Shown here: positions 33,201 through 44,160 of the stretch, in pieces
How the letters are laid out: the number at the start of each line of letters is the position of its first letter
Numbering within the stretch: position 1 is the first letter of the stretch
The notes under the pieces: model-generated
What the model saw: only the letters and a program-made list of their open reading frames with translations
What the model was told of the DNA's origin: nothing
The model's database searches: none
Program-made: the position numbers and the translations under genes
NCBI GenBank assembly: GCA_039621445.1
Contig: CP154954.1
Span: 14,681,667-14,745,666 of the forward strand
Direction: 5' to 3'
From: Euglena gracilis
Taxonomy: Eukaryota; Euglenida; Euglenophyceae; Euglenales
DNA length: 64,000 nt

Positions 33201-35555
33201 AAATTTTCCATCCGCACCCCCCGGGGGGGTCCTCAGGCGACGCCCTGTTTCCAAATGTCTGTTCTTGTAAGCTTCAGCTGCTTTGCCAATGCTTAGGTCT
33301 TCTTCATGGCAGCTGTTGGAATGTGTCCAACTCTCTGATGGGGGGTGGAAGGGGCCACCAGACTCATCCCAGGGATCGAAATATGTGTGGTATATGATGT
33401 GTATGTATTCGGTCAATGTTCGATTTCCAACCAGCTTTTTTTTGATCCAATCATTTTTGGTCATTTTTAAACACTTTCCTTCGCCTTTTCTTCTGGCCAT
33501 TTTCAAGCCTTTCTGTGATGATTAAGAACTCCTGACGCCTTTTTTTTTCCCTCTGCCCAGGTTCTTGGGAGGGCAGACGACTGGTGATTGGCTGGTTTGA
33601 TATCAGATTTCTTTGGGGACGTGTTTTACTCTTGCCACCATCATGGCAATATATCTTGTGATATTTCTCAGCAGTGAAAATATGCACACATCCGGAATAA
33701 CCCCAAATTAACAAAACACGAAAAAAATTATTATGCATTTAAAATATATTGTCGGAATAAAATTCTGATCACAGAATTGTGTCAGATAATTGAAGAAACA
33801 ACTCGTTGATTTTTTTTATTCCTCTGATTTGTGTTTGCCACAGCCCGTTTTGCGGGGGTCCTGATTAGTGTTTAATATCCTTGTTCTTTTGCGCCTCGCC
33901 GATACATCGTCACGCCACAGTTTAGGGGAGGGGGGCACTCCCCGCCTCCTTAAACCACAAGGGTTAGTTGGACCACCTGCCTGGCCTAGTGTCCAACATT
34001 GGGTTGGCTGCCTTGGAAACCCCCTCAAACAGTCAGATGCACTCGCCGCTGCCGTCCCAGCGCAGGCGGTTGTCTTGTGTGAACAACCCGTTAGTTCCTG
34101 TTGTGCTGCTGTTGGCCGTTTTCTGGATGCACCCCGACCCAAGCCCCCATCGTCAGAAGCGCATTAATGGGGCACTGGACCACTCTCTGCACAAACACCC
34201 TTGCCGAAAAAAAAAACAGCTTTTCCTGATTGGCAGAATGTGGCTTCGGTGACGTGTGTGTTTCTGTGGTCGCTTCGTCAATTCACAAATCAGGTGAGTT
34301 GAGAACATTTTGAAAATGAAGATTTGCTGAAATGGATTCAAGAGGGTCGGCAGGGTTATGTGCAACGACCTCCCCTCTTCTGGTCCGATGCGATCATTCT
34401 GGATACATTGGGTCCATAAATATATGTTTTTTTGTTGTTGTTTTTTGCTAATAAAAGTACATAAATAAGCAAATAAAAATACACAGTGAAATGAAAGAAA
34501 TAAATGAAACATGGTGAAATGACCAAACATGGAAAATATTACAATAAACTGCTGAAAATTTTAATATGACTCGGAAAAAGGGCGACTCAAGATGTCAAAG
34601 TTGACGTGAATTTTTAAAAGCGGCTTGCCATTGTGCAAGCTTGCAATAAAATGACCAACAATGACTAAAAGTGGCCAGAAACGGCAAACTGGCCAAAAAT
34701 GACGCTCAGACGGTCAAAAATGGCCAAAGAAATGAAATCAGTCAAAAAAAAAAACGGACAAAAAATCCCAGGCACCTGCCCCCCCCAACCCTCTCCCTGC
34801 ATGCAAATTTGGCACCCCTGAAGCGTGCCCCCCTATTTTTTAACGTTTTTGGCTCACGTTGCAACTGGCCCGCTCGTTACCAGATTCCAAAACCAGAACC
34901 ACAGAACCAGAACACTGATTGGGACTGGTGGTCAAACTTTTCGTGCGAAACTGGACAGCTGACTCAGGAATTTCAACAGTGCAGACACAAAACTGAAAGA
35001 CGAACCAGCAAACAGCAGAAACACACTGCAGCAGCAACAAGCAGCAGTCATTCTTTGGTGCTCCCAATGATCTCCCAAGGAAGGTGTGAGAGAGAGTGTG
35101 AGAGCTGCCAACCCGCCCCTTTTCACTCAAAAACTCCCTAAAAATAAAAATAAAATGCAATTTTTGAAACAAGCCGCGAGGGGGATCGAACACACCCTGG
35201 GCAGGGTGAAAGATCCGACGCAAAGGGGTGCCAGCCACGGAAAAACGGAAATTGGGGTTCCAGGTACACCGATACAACATGGTTGCAGAGGTAGACTGCC
35301 CAATTTTGACTCCCCTCCAACGTGCGATTGCGAACAACGCCAGAGGCTGTAAAAACTGACGCTGACATGCCAGCTGCCCCAACCGCCAATACTGGGGTGG
35401 TGGAGCCAGCGGATGGCTGCTCAGCCATGTACCAACCACTGGAGACGCCAGCTGCCTTAACCACCATCGCCTCACCGACATTACAGTGCCAAAGACATGC
35501 AATGACAGCCCACTTCTAAATTTCTAAACACACAAATTTGCCCCCTGGGGTTGCC
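30241..35555. other. large gene-free stretch
   Basis: No frame with coding character and splice support. Noted inside: G/C runs at 30,830-31,140; a T-rich zone with repeated TTTTGGC at 32,280-32,530; a GGCCAAAAATGAC-type repeat at 34,645-34,740; and an open stretch at 35,150-35,520 on both strands without recognisable motifs. Long poly-T and poly-C runs make many chance frames. Confidence 0.5.
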
Positions 35556-36170
35556 CCCCCAGGGCAGAACGGGAATCGGCCGAACAGCCAGGGTGGGTGC
35601 CCCCCCCCACCATCTCTTCCCGTTTTTCCGGGAGCACCAATTTTTGGACCCGAAAAAAAATTTTACCCATTTTGGGACCCATGTAGGGGGTCCCCCCAAA
35701 AACCACCCAAAACCCCATTTTTTTCACAGCTTCCAAAAATTCAACATTTTCTCAAAGTTTTGATTTTGAGAGGTTTATGAAGCAAAAAAATGCCATTGAA
35801 AGTCCAAAAAAATTCAACAAGAAAAAAAATGTCAGTAAAATTTGACTGTGCCAATATTTGGTCCACTTTTTTTTGACCTGAGTTTTTTTCAAACCCCCCC
35901 TAAAAAGTACCAATTTTTTAGCCCTGATTTTTTTTGAGATTTTTTTTCTGAAAAAAATGTGGTTTTCCATCAAAAAATCATGTGTATTAGGTTCATTTTT
36001 TAAAAAAGATTTCAAATTTTTTCTGGCCAAAATCCCCGTTTTTCCGAAATCGATGAAACTGCTGTGATGGGTGGGGGCGGTCGACCCACCCCCCACCTCC
36101 CGGGGGGGGGGGTGACCCCCCACCAGGCCTTCTCGTTCTGCCCTGCCTCCCCCGGTGCTGGCCTTCAATC
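35556..36170 (+). repeat. E repeat, copy 2
   Basis: Collinear with 25,556-26,973 but without the 962 bp hAT-type element. The empty site reads ACAGCTTCCAAAAATTC near 35,727. Similarity ends near 36,168. Confidence 0.8.
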
Positions 36171-38130
36171 ATGGCCTGGGAGGAGAGGAAGATCACACGC
36201 GGCGATGTTTTCGCCGATCTGTGCTTTCTTCCCTCCACTTGTCTGTGGACCCCGGAATATTAACCCTTCCAAAAATGAGACCCCACAAAAAATAAGACTT
36301 ATCGTGGGCCGTTCAACAGGCGGGGGGAACCGATATGTGCAATTTTCATACAATTTACGTAATCTTTTCGCAGTTTTTCCCGCAATCTTCGCAATTTTTT
36401 CCGCAACTGTTCCGTATTTTTTCATGTTCCACAATGAGTTCTGGCCATTCCCTGAACGTTCCAAAAGAGAACCAAGGTTATTTTTTTTTATTTGTTGCAA
36501 ATTTGCCAAGATTTGTCAAAGTTTATAAATTTTGACAAAATTTGGCGATTTCTGGGCATTTTTAGGCTTTCCCCAATTTCTGCTGAGAATGATGAAAAAG
36601 GTTTGACTGAAAAAATCTGCATCCTGGATTAGTTTTCACCTGAGACCAAATTTTTAGACAATTTTTTGCCGTTTTTGACTTCTTTACCAAATAAATGCCA
36701 TATTTCCAGAAGTTCCAAAAGTTGTGTTTTTGGACCTTTTTTGGTGGAAAGAGGTGAATTATGGCTCAAAATTTCCATCGATGTTGAAAACTGACCAAAT
36801 TTGAGAAACCTCCAGCAGAAGTGTGTTTATTCCCAAAACCGCAATTTGTGCATTTTTTTTGCCAATTTTTCTGCAATTCCCACAATTTTTCAGCAATTTT
36901 TCTGCAATTGGTCCACCCCCCCCCCTGCGACTGAGCAAAACTTCAAAATAAGATCCCGCAACAAGACTCCTGGTGCAAAGCGTCGGGGAGGGCCGCTTTT
37001 TCTTGAAAATTTTGGTGGTTTACCCCAACAATCTATCATGTCTTGCTCTGGGGGGGGGGCTGCCTAGGGTCCATTAGCTGGCAATTTTGCTGGTCACTAG
37101 GTTCCCCAGACCGTGAATCCCGCTCAATCCTTGACACAAAAATGATGAAGTTCTAGGGTTTTTTGAAGTGCAAAAAAAATGTGGTAAAATTACACCAATT
37201 TCCACATTGCGCACCGAAGGAATTTTTTTAGTGCTTTTGGGAACCTGAAAAATAATGATTATTCTGGGCCCCGGTTGGTCAAGGAAAAATGCAAATATAG
37301 GATCTTCCCGGAACAAGACCCTGGAGGTTTCCAGCAATGGACCCAAAGTTAGACTCAGGTCATATTTTGGGCGGGGATCACGTGAGCGTTGGTCCAGACA
37401 AACCTCCACCCCCCTTCAGACTGATGGAGGATCCGGGACCCCCCAGAAACCCAAAAAAGAAGACAACTTTTTTTTTCTCCGGTGCATTGCACCAGAATTT
37501 TTTTTCGTGTCTATTTTGGCCTATTTTTCAAGAAGAATTTGGAAAACGCGATTTTTGGGGTTTTTCAAGTCCCAAAAAATTTCCGCCTTTTTTTTCCCCG
37601 GGAGGGAGTCCAACCCTCCCTTTCGGTGGTGTCCAGACCACTCCCTTCTTGCCTGCTCATTTCGTAACCTGGTCGACCTCCTTCCTGGTCAGAGACAGAA
37701 AAATGTTTTAGCGGCTGCCTCCCTGGTGAGAGACAAACATTCATGGTTATTGAACAGGGATGGGAGGTTGTTGGGTGGAAAAGGACCAGCCTGGACGCAA
37801 ATGAACAATGCAACCCCAGTCCTGGTGGTCAGGCTTCTTCATAAGGGTTCGCATTCCAACCCTGGGGGGGTCGACTGAAGCTAGTCCGAGTTGGGCTTGG
37901 ACCCCGGGGGGGGGGGTCCACTTGCAGGCTAGGTGGTGGTTTTTTTTTAACAAGTCACCGGCGCCAAGCGAGAAATTTTTACTTGAACCCCAAACCTTCC
38001 AAAAGTGCCCGTCTTTTTTTTTGGAACTTTTTTGGAACAAGCCGAAAAAAACACCCACCAAAAACCCATCCACTCGGCGCAGCCAGTTGGTGTGTGTTTT
38101 CCAGTGGATTTCCAGTGGGGGATTTTAGGG
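36171..38130. other. no gene seen
   Basis: A/T-rich with T runs, then G/C runs from 37,380. A GGTGC-ATT-GCACC hairpin followed by an A/T run lies at 37,481-37,493 and probably marks a decayed relative of the small hAT-type elements. Confidence 0.5.
37481..37493. repeat. triloop hairpin with compensatory change
   Basis: GGTGC-ATT-GCACC pairs perfectly. Compared with GGCGC/GCGCC in related copies, one C-G pair has become T-A on both arms. It is followed by AGAATTTTTTTT. Confidence 0.8.
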
Positions 38131-38138
38131 ACCCGGAC

Positions 38139-38397
38139 CAGGCTTCTTTTTAAGTAAGAAGACCCCCCCCCCTGGGGGGGAGGGGGGTGGGTGGGTGGGT
38201 CCGGGCCGCCCCCCCCCCCCGGGTTGGGGGGTCCTGCGCCGGAGGCGCCGGGTATACCTTTTCGGCGCAAAGCGCCAAAATTTTTTGAAAATTGCCTTTA
38301 ACGGGCCCGATTTTGGGGGTCCCCGCCCCCCCAGGGGGGTCCCGCGCCACCCTGGGTGGGTGGGGGGACCTCCCCGGGGGTCTTGAAAAGAAGCCTG
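38139..38397. mobile_element. hAT-type non-autonomous element
   Basis: The ends are CAGGCTTCTTTTTAAG and, reversed, CAGGCTTCTTTTCAAG (15 of 16 identical). The exact 8 bp repeat ACCCGGAC flanks both sides (38,131-38,138 and 38,398-38,405). The interior has G/C runs and two triloop hairpins: GCGCC-GGA-GGCGC (38,236-38,248) and GGCGC-AAA-GCGCC (38,264-38,276). It is 259 bp long with no coding capacity. Confidence 0.92.
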
Positions 38398-38509
38398 ACC
38401 CGGACTCCGGACCTCCCAGCAGAGAGTGGCCCAGTAAGTGGCTTTTCTAGTGGCAAGTTTCAGAACCCCCGGGATCTCAAGGGAAAGCCTGGCTCTGATA
38501 ATGCAATAG

Positions 38510-38551
38510 GTGTGTGTGTGTGTGGTGTGGTGTGTGTGTGTGTGTGTGTTT
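38510..38551. repeat. (TG)n tract
   Basis: An interrupted TG microsatellite of about 18 units. Confidence 0.9.
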
Positions 38552-41059
38552 ATGCTTGTGTGCAGTTGTGTGTTTTTTTTTTTAAATTACAGGTCCTGGT
38601 TTTCCATTGGAAATTGTCCAATCATGCTGGTTTTTCGCATCGGCACTCGATTCGGCTGCACTGGTCCTGAACCTGTACACCTGCAATCTGACCAAGTTTT
38701 TCAAAATTCACTCTCGTTCCGCCCTGCTCACTGGAATATGGTGAGAGAGCACTTTCTTCCTTCCCACCTCATTCGTTGCACTGCAACTGCTTTGACCGTG
38801 CCACGTCTTTGCCTGTGGTAACAGAGGATGCTTTGTTTATGGGTGTCTGTGCAGTGTCAACTGAAATGCATTCCAAACCTCCACTCCACTGGTGAATGTG
38901 TGATCAAATAAATGCTTTTTTGCGTTTTTTCTTGTTTGACCCCCTGTTTGTGTTTTGAGCAGGCTGAAGCACTGACCGACCCCCCCCCCCCCGGGGGGGT
39001 GGTTGACTGGTTTTTTCAGAGTGATTGACTGGTTTTTGGCCTGGACCCCCTCCCCCCCCCCCAAGGGGTGGTCGGCCAAGTGGGCAAAAGTGGCTTGAGT
39101 GACCCCGGCGCCGAAGGCGCTGGATAATTTTTTTTGGCCTAAAATGGCGGTTTTTCTGGAAAATGGAAAGTGGCCGTTTTTCTGAGTGGCCGACCACCCC
39201 CCCCCCCCGGGGGGGGGGGGTAGTGGCTGGCTGGTTTTTTGAAAATGAGTGACTGACTGGTTTTTAAAAAAGTGGAGTGACACCCCCGGGGGTCGGTAAA
39301 AAATTGTGTGGTTTTGAGGTGCCTACCCCCCATGTGTGATGAACCCCCTGGCCCAATGAACAGGGGGTCCGGACTTTCCAACTTTTCATCTTTTACAGCA
39401 ATGCAAATGCCCATACACTCATGCTCAAAAATTTTGCCCGATTCGGAATCTCTTGATTTTATTTTGGTGTTCATTCGGCTTGGGGGGGGGGAGGTACATG
39501 AAACATTGCTGCACAATAAAAATTAACCTCATGTTTATGGATTCCGGATTATTTCACATTCTCCTTTGGAGAGTGGTCAACCAACGATGGTGGGTTAGGC
39601 GTGAACCGTCACTGCTTGATGGGACAAGATATCGGAAGACTTGGCACAATGCAGCTTTCATGAAATGGCCTCTTTCCAACCCATGGCAACCTGCTGAAGC
39701 GTCCCCCACTGGCTGCATCATTTGTTGACCACTGGTTAACATTTGGGGGGGTTAGCTGCAGGTGAGATTCTCATTCAGACGGACCAATGCAATGTCCAAT
39801 GTAACTCAAGCAGCTCCCCCAATTTTATATTTTGGTGGAATTTCAAGGTCCTCATTTTCCCCAATAATGTGCATTTTCTTGTCCAAAATGGACGATTTCT
39901 GGAAAAAAAATTCTGGTTTCTCCTGAATGCCACCATGGGTTTATGTTATGTTTGGGGGTTTTGCACTATTTTTATGTACTACTCCTGAATACCTGGGACA
40001 AGGAGGGGGTTGGCTTTCAGAAGTTGAAAGTAGGAAGTTTGACTGATTCAGCCTGCGTCCATCAACCAACCGCTCCTGCCGACACCTGATCGTACAGCTT
40101 CCCACGCTTTCCCCTGCTTCGGGCCCAGGCTTTTTCTGTTGTTCTGAAAAAACTGAATTGGTGAGTTAATTCTGACGTCAAACCCACTGGGTCACGAGGG
40201 TTACCTTGGCCCCCTATTACTTACATGCAAGCTTGGCCCCCCAAAGTTGGCCTTTTCTGCAAATTTGCAATCTTGGCCTTTAGTAAAGTTTTTTTTCCAC
40301 AGATCTTGCAGAATACTCACCGAAATCTCAAGGATTCCAATTTCGCGCTATGGTTTTTCCAGGCAAGAGGAAATGCTATCTGGACCTGTTTTCCTTCCCA
40401 AGTCTGTGATGACCAAGGTGACTGCTTTTGGGGAGGGTGTTACACAGAGTCTGGACAGAAATACATGGGAACCAAAAATGTTGAAGAATCGACAACATTG
40501 TGAGATCATCCACGTGAAAAGACAAAAAAGTAGCAAAACTTGATCTTCCTCGTGCTCGTGGGATAAGCACAAAATATAAAATTAAAACAAAGATTTATTT
40601 CAAAGCAGTGGGTGGGAACTCTGTGGTGCAGACATTTTTTCGCTGGCTCTGCTTTCTTCTTTACGTGGAAACAGCATGCCAGGTTGAAACAACGGGTTTT
40701 TGGCGCGCACGGGGATCCTGGACCCCCCCCCCTGCGATGAACATTCACCGGGGAAAGGGGGGGGTACCGGGCGGTGAATGTCACCATTTTGAGCGTTTGG
40801 GTGTTTTTTTTTTGCTTTGTCATATTTTGTTCTTTTTCCTCTAAAAATGACTATTTTGATGCTGTTTGGTCGGAAATTTTGATAAAAGCTTCACCGGTGA
40901 AGTTCACCATTGGTTTATGCGAGGGAGGGAAGGTGTCCAGGACCCCCCAGTGAAGTTTCAAACGGTGAGCCTCACCACAGGGGGGAGGTCCAAGATGACC
41001 AATACTGCCGGATCTCCAAGGCTGATGGCGGCCGGGAGTCCAAGATTCAACAGACAAAA
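38552..41059. other. no gene seen; G/C-run elements at 38.97-39.30 kb
   Basis: Between 38,970 and 39,300 there are G/C runs, repeated GACTGGTTTTT segments and a GCGCC-GAA-GGCGC hairpin at 39,108-39,120. These look like decayed members of the small-transposon family, but I found no clean 8 bp flanking repeat. Around 40,735-40,995 short GGTGAA/TTCACC inverted motifs cluster (for example ACATTCACCG with CGGTGAATGT). The rest shows nothing recognisable. Confidence 0.45.
39108..39120. repeat. triloop hairpin
   Basis: GCGCC-GAA-GGCGC, followed by TGGATAATTTTTTTT. This is the inverse-loop form of the family. Confidence 0.8.
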
Positions 41060-41099
41060 TTCTTCCCAATGCGAAAAAACCTTCCGGTCGCCTTCGGTG

Positions 41100-41316
41100 G
41101 CCGGCTTTTTGCAAAAAAAATTTGGGGTTGTTGCATTATGGTGGGCTTCCTACTCATGAAGGCGACAGGCACCGTACGCTTGGCCCGTGCGTCTTCTGGA
41201 GTAGGAGCCCTATCCTCCCCAACCAATTGATACTGGCTCGCATCCACTCTTAAAACAAATTGTTTGTCTGGATTAACGTGTTTTAGAATTAATTCATTGC
41301 ACAACAGTGATTTCAT
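41100..41316 (-). pseudogene. Ty3/Gypsy-like reverse transcriptase/RNase H fragment
   Basis: The minus strand reads KSLLCNELILKHVNPDKQFV, then LRVDASQYQLVGEDRAP, then TVPVAFMSRKPT. The pattern L..PD..F.L..DAS......AP....PVAF.SRK is the boundary of reverse transcriptase and RNase H in Ty3/Gypsy polyproteins, with the first RNase H aspartate in VDAS. The frame is lost at a CCGGTCGCCTTCGGTGGCCGG hairpin near 41,082-41,102, and no other pol domain or LTR is visible. A dead fragment. Confidence 0.75.
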
Positions 41317-41344
41317 TTTTTAAAATGTCACAATGTTGGATGGG

Positions 41345-43189
41345 TCCCAAGCAGGGGTTTTTTTAGTCTTGGACCCCCTCCCCCGGGGGGGGAGGGGGGG
41401 TAGGGTGGGTGGGTCCCTTGGACCCCCTCACCGCAGGCAGAGGGTGACAATCCAGCCCCCGGTGACACATCTCAAAACAGGAAAGGGCTCGCCCAGTCCA
41501 GGGATGCAATTCCACCCAGGGTTTCACCATCCATAGGCCAGAGACGCCGATACCGCGGACGTTATTGTGTCCTTGGGGGGCACACCTCTTGCAATCTGAA
41601 GTGTGCCACTGAGTCCGGGTTATATCGGACCTTCTTTCATCCCCCAACCTTGACCGCTTTGCGGGGTAGCAGTGTGCTGGCTTGACCTCGCTGAACCATC
41701 AAATGTGCTGGAGGGAGCTACCCGTGGGACACTTCACAGGCAATTTTCCGCGACTCCTGTTATTTGGTTTGGGAGAATGACAAACATTGTGTGTTGCTCC
41801 GATTTTTTCCCTTCCGATTTTAGTGGTGTATGGACCGGACATTTCCCCCTGACTATGGACAAAGAAATTGCAAGCAAAACAGCAATGTTATGAAAGTCTC
41901 GGAAATTCAAACAGAGCCGCCATGGAGGCTTTCAAACCCACGGGGACATGTACCTCTCCACAACGTGGGAACGTGCCTTCGACCATGGCGCCTGCCATTG
42001 CAGAAGCAGAGAAGCTTTCAGAGAGATTGCATCTTGTCCACCCCCGAAACTGTCTGTGTCGGGTGTGCCGCCCCATACCCCTGTGACATGCCCCCCCCCC
42101 CCCGGCGAAGGGCAGTTCTCGGCGAGGGGGACCTGATTTTTTAAACTATCTGACACGCATTTTCGAATAATTTCTGTTTTTTAATATTGTTTTCTATTTT
42201 CTGCTTTTTTTCAATCTGGCAACTCCGTAGTTGGCAAAGTACAAGAACCCTAGAGCGGCTCGTGCAACCTATTGAAAATGAACAAAGGAGCAAAATTACT
42301 GGAATACAACAGAACAGTCAACAAAAAATAACAACAACAACAAAAAACGCAAACAAATTGTATTATGAGAAAGGGCTCAAGAAACCATGTAAATGTGACA
42401 TAAATTGAAATAATTAAACAAGGTAAAGCAGAATAGAAATAAACAGAGCAGCATCTGGGAGCATAATTTGCGTGCATCTTCTTTGAATGCATCTTCTTCA
42501 CATACCCCAGTACATACCCCAGTTTGTGGCCTGTCGGATGGTTCCACTTTCCGCTTTCAGTAATACCTCCAATTGTCTAGCACACTTGGAAATGTTTTGT
42601 GACTTCGAAGCAGTGTTTTCTTCAGGTGCTGGCTGGACCCACAGCCCTTTTCCAGCTGAAAATTAAGGTTATCAAAACCCAAACACCCACCCTCAAAACA
42701 CCCACTTTTGACCATTTTTGGACCGAATTTCTCCAATTTGCATCCCAAAAAAATCCCCCAGCCCACCAGTACCACGGGACCTCTCCCACCCGTCCCCCCG
42801 TAACTCTCACTCTCCACTCATTGTTTGAGGGCATTGAATTTTTTCGACCTTTTCCCCCTGAATTGGTCAGAAATGCCCCCAAAGGAGTGGTGGGTTCTGC
42901 TTGTGTCTCCCCTTCTCAGGGTAGTATAGGAAGCTCCGCAGACAGAGGTAGATGGGGGACCCCTAGGGGGTCACCCCCCCTAGGGGGATCCCCCATCCCC
43001 CTTTCTAGTTTTGGAAGTGGGTCCGCCACCCCCCCCGTCCTCTGCGGGGGCAAAATAAAAATCTTCCGGCGCTTCGCGCCGGGGGTGTATTCTAGGACCC
43101 ACTTGAGGCTCAAAGTAATAATATGCACTCGATGGCGAGAATTTCCAGCTACCAAAACTGGAGATAGGAGGGGTGTTTGCCCCCCCTCC
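41345..43189. other. no gene resolved
   Basis: A CAGGGGTTTTTTTAGTCTTGG terminus-like sequence lies at 41,352 without a matching end. Minus-strand 41,380-41,640 and plus-strand 41,868-42,086 are open and mildly protein-like (LSERLHLVHPRNCLCRVCRP) but unsupported. A GTGGGTCC inverted pair flanks a hairpin near 43,010-43,110. Confidence 0.4.
43066..43082. repeat. triloop hairpin
   Basis: CCGGCGC-TTC-GCGCCGG is a perfect 7 bp stem with a three-base loop, in the same G/C-run context as the hairpins in the hAT-type elements. Confidence 0.85.
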
Positions 43190-43431
43190 CCAGATTCCCA
43201 AACAAGCCTGCCCCTCCTTCTCCGGAAAATCGCCGCCGTGAGGTCACGCGGTCACACGCCTCCCAGTCACATCCCGTGCCCTGGGGCCCAGTGCCGGCCC
43301 CTCACTCGCCCCCACACGCGTGCTGCCTTCCGCCTCGGTCGCCTCCATCCCCAGGGTGGGACGCGCTGCCAGTTGCCCAGGCGCTGATGCCATTTTCCAT
43401 GAAGAGACCATGGAAGCTGAGGACCACCCTC
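43190..43431 (+). other. GC-rich segment ending in a consensus splice donor
   Basis: A GC-rich, CpG-containing stretch ends with CACCCTCG|GTAAGTCTTG, a consensus donor. An ATG frame just before it reads MPFSMKRPWKLRTTL, and another frame reads FHEETMEAEDHPR. It could be a first exon, but no partner exon is recognised. Confidence 0.25.
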
Positions 43432-43751
43432 GGTAAGTCTTGCGGATTTAGTCACCCCTTTTCACCCCAGGGTTTCACACTTTCTTTTTGACAATCAACA
43501 GAAAGATTCAGGGTCCTTTGGTAATGAAGGTGCCCATTGTTCTTTTTTCCCCATTGGGCCACAGAGACCCCCCCGCCAGGCTTATGGTTGGGACAGTCCG
43601 TTGCGGTATATCATTTGCAGTTATAAGACGCTGTTCTTGAAACTCTTTCTTTGTGTTGGATATTTTATTTTTGCGTCTCTTTGTTATGAGCATGTGTTGA
43701 CTTTGAAAGTTTTGGTTAGAAATGATTCCGATTCAAATCTGACTTTGGGGC

Positions 43752-44152
43752 CAAGGTTTGATATAAGGAGGGCGTACATGGTTTAGGTGGGGGGTGCCCC
43801 CCCCCCCCCCCCCCTCCTGGCCCGCAGGGGGGGTCCGGACCACCCCCCCCCTGGGGAGGGTACCCGGGACCCCCCCCAAAAAGGGTCAATTTTTTCCTCC
43901 GGCGCTTTGCGCCGAATTTTTTTTGCATTTTTTGGCACATTTTAGCCCCAAAAGTGCCCAAAATGGCACTTTTGGTCGTTTTGGGGGGTCAAAAATTTTC
44001 GGCTGGCACTTCGCGCCGGGCTGAAATTCGGTCACTCGGGCCGCACCCGTGTTTAGGTGGGGGGGGGTGGCCCCCCCCACCCCCCCACCTCCTGGCCTGC
44101 AGGGGGGGGTCCGGACCACCCCCCCCCCCACCTGTCCTTACATCGAACCCTG
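43752..44152. mobile_element. hAT-type non-autonomous element
   Basis: The ends are CAAGGTTTGATATAAGG and, reversed, CAGGGTTCGATGTAAGG, with exact 8 bp repeats TTTGGGGC at 43,744-43,751 and 44,153-44,160. The interior matches the nested element at 25,768, including GGCGTACATGGTTTAGG and the CGGCGC-TTT-GCGCCG hairpin (43,900-43,914). An internal segment near 43,999-44,040 is specific to this copy. Confidence 0.92.
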
Positions 44153-44160
44153 TTTGGGGC

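Noticed and set aside
34840-35502. 220-codon minus-strand frame
   Set aside because: Both strands are open, no motif or repeat support is visible, and the composition is unremarkable.
41352-41440. seventh hAT-type element
   Set aside because: CAGGGGTTTTTTTAGTC is a good terminus, but no opposite end with a matching 8 bp repeat was found (GTCCCAAG against GTCCCTTG is only partial).
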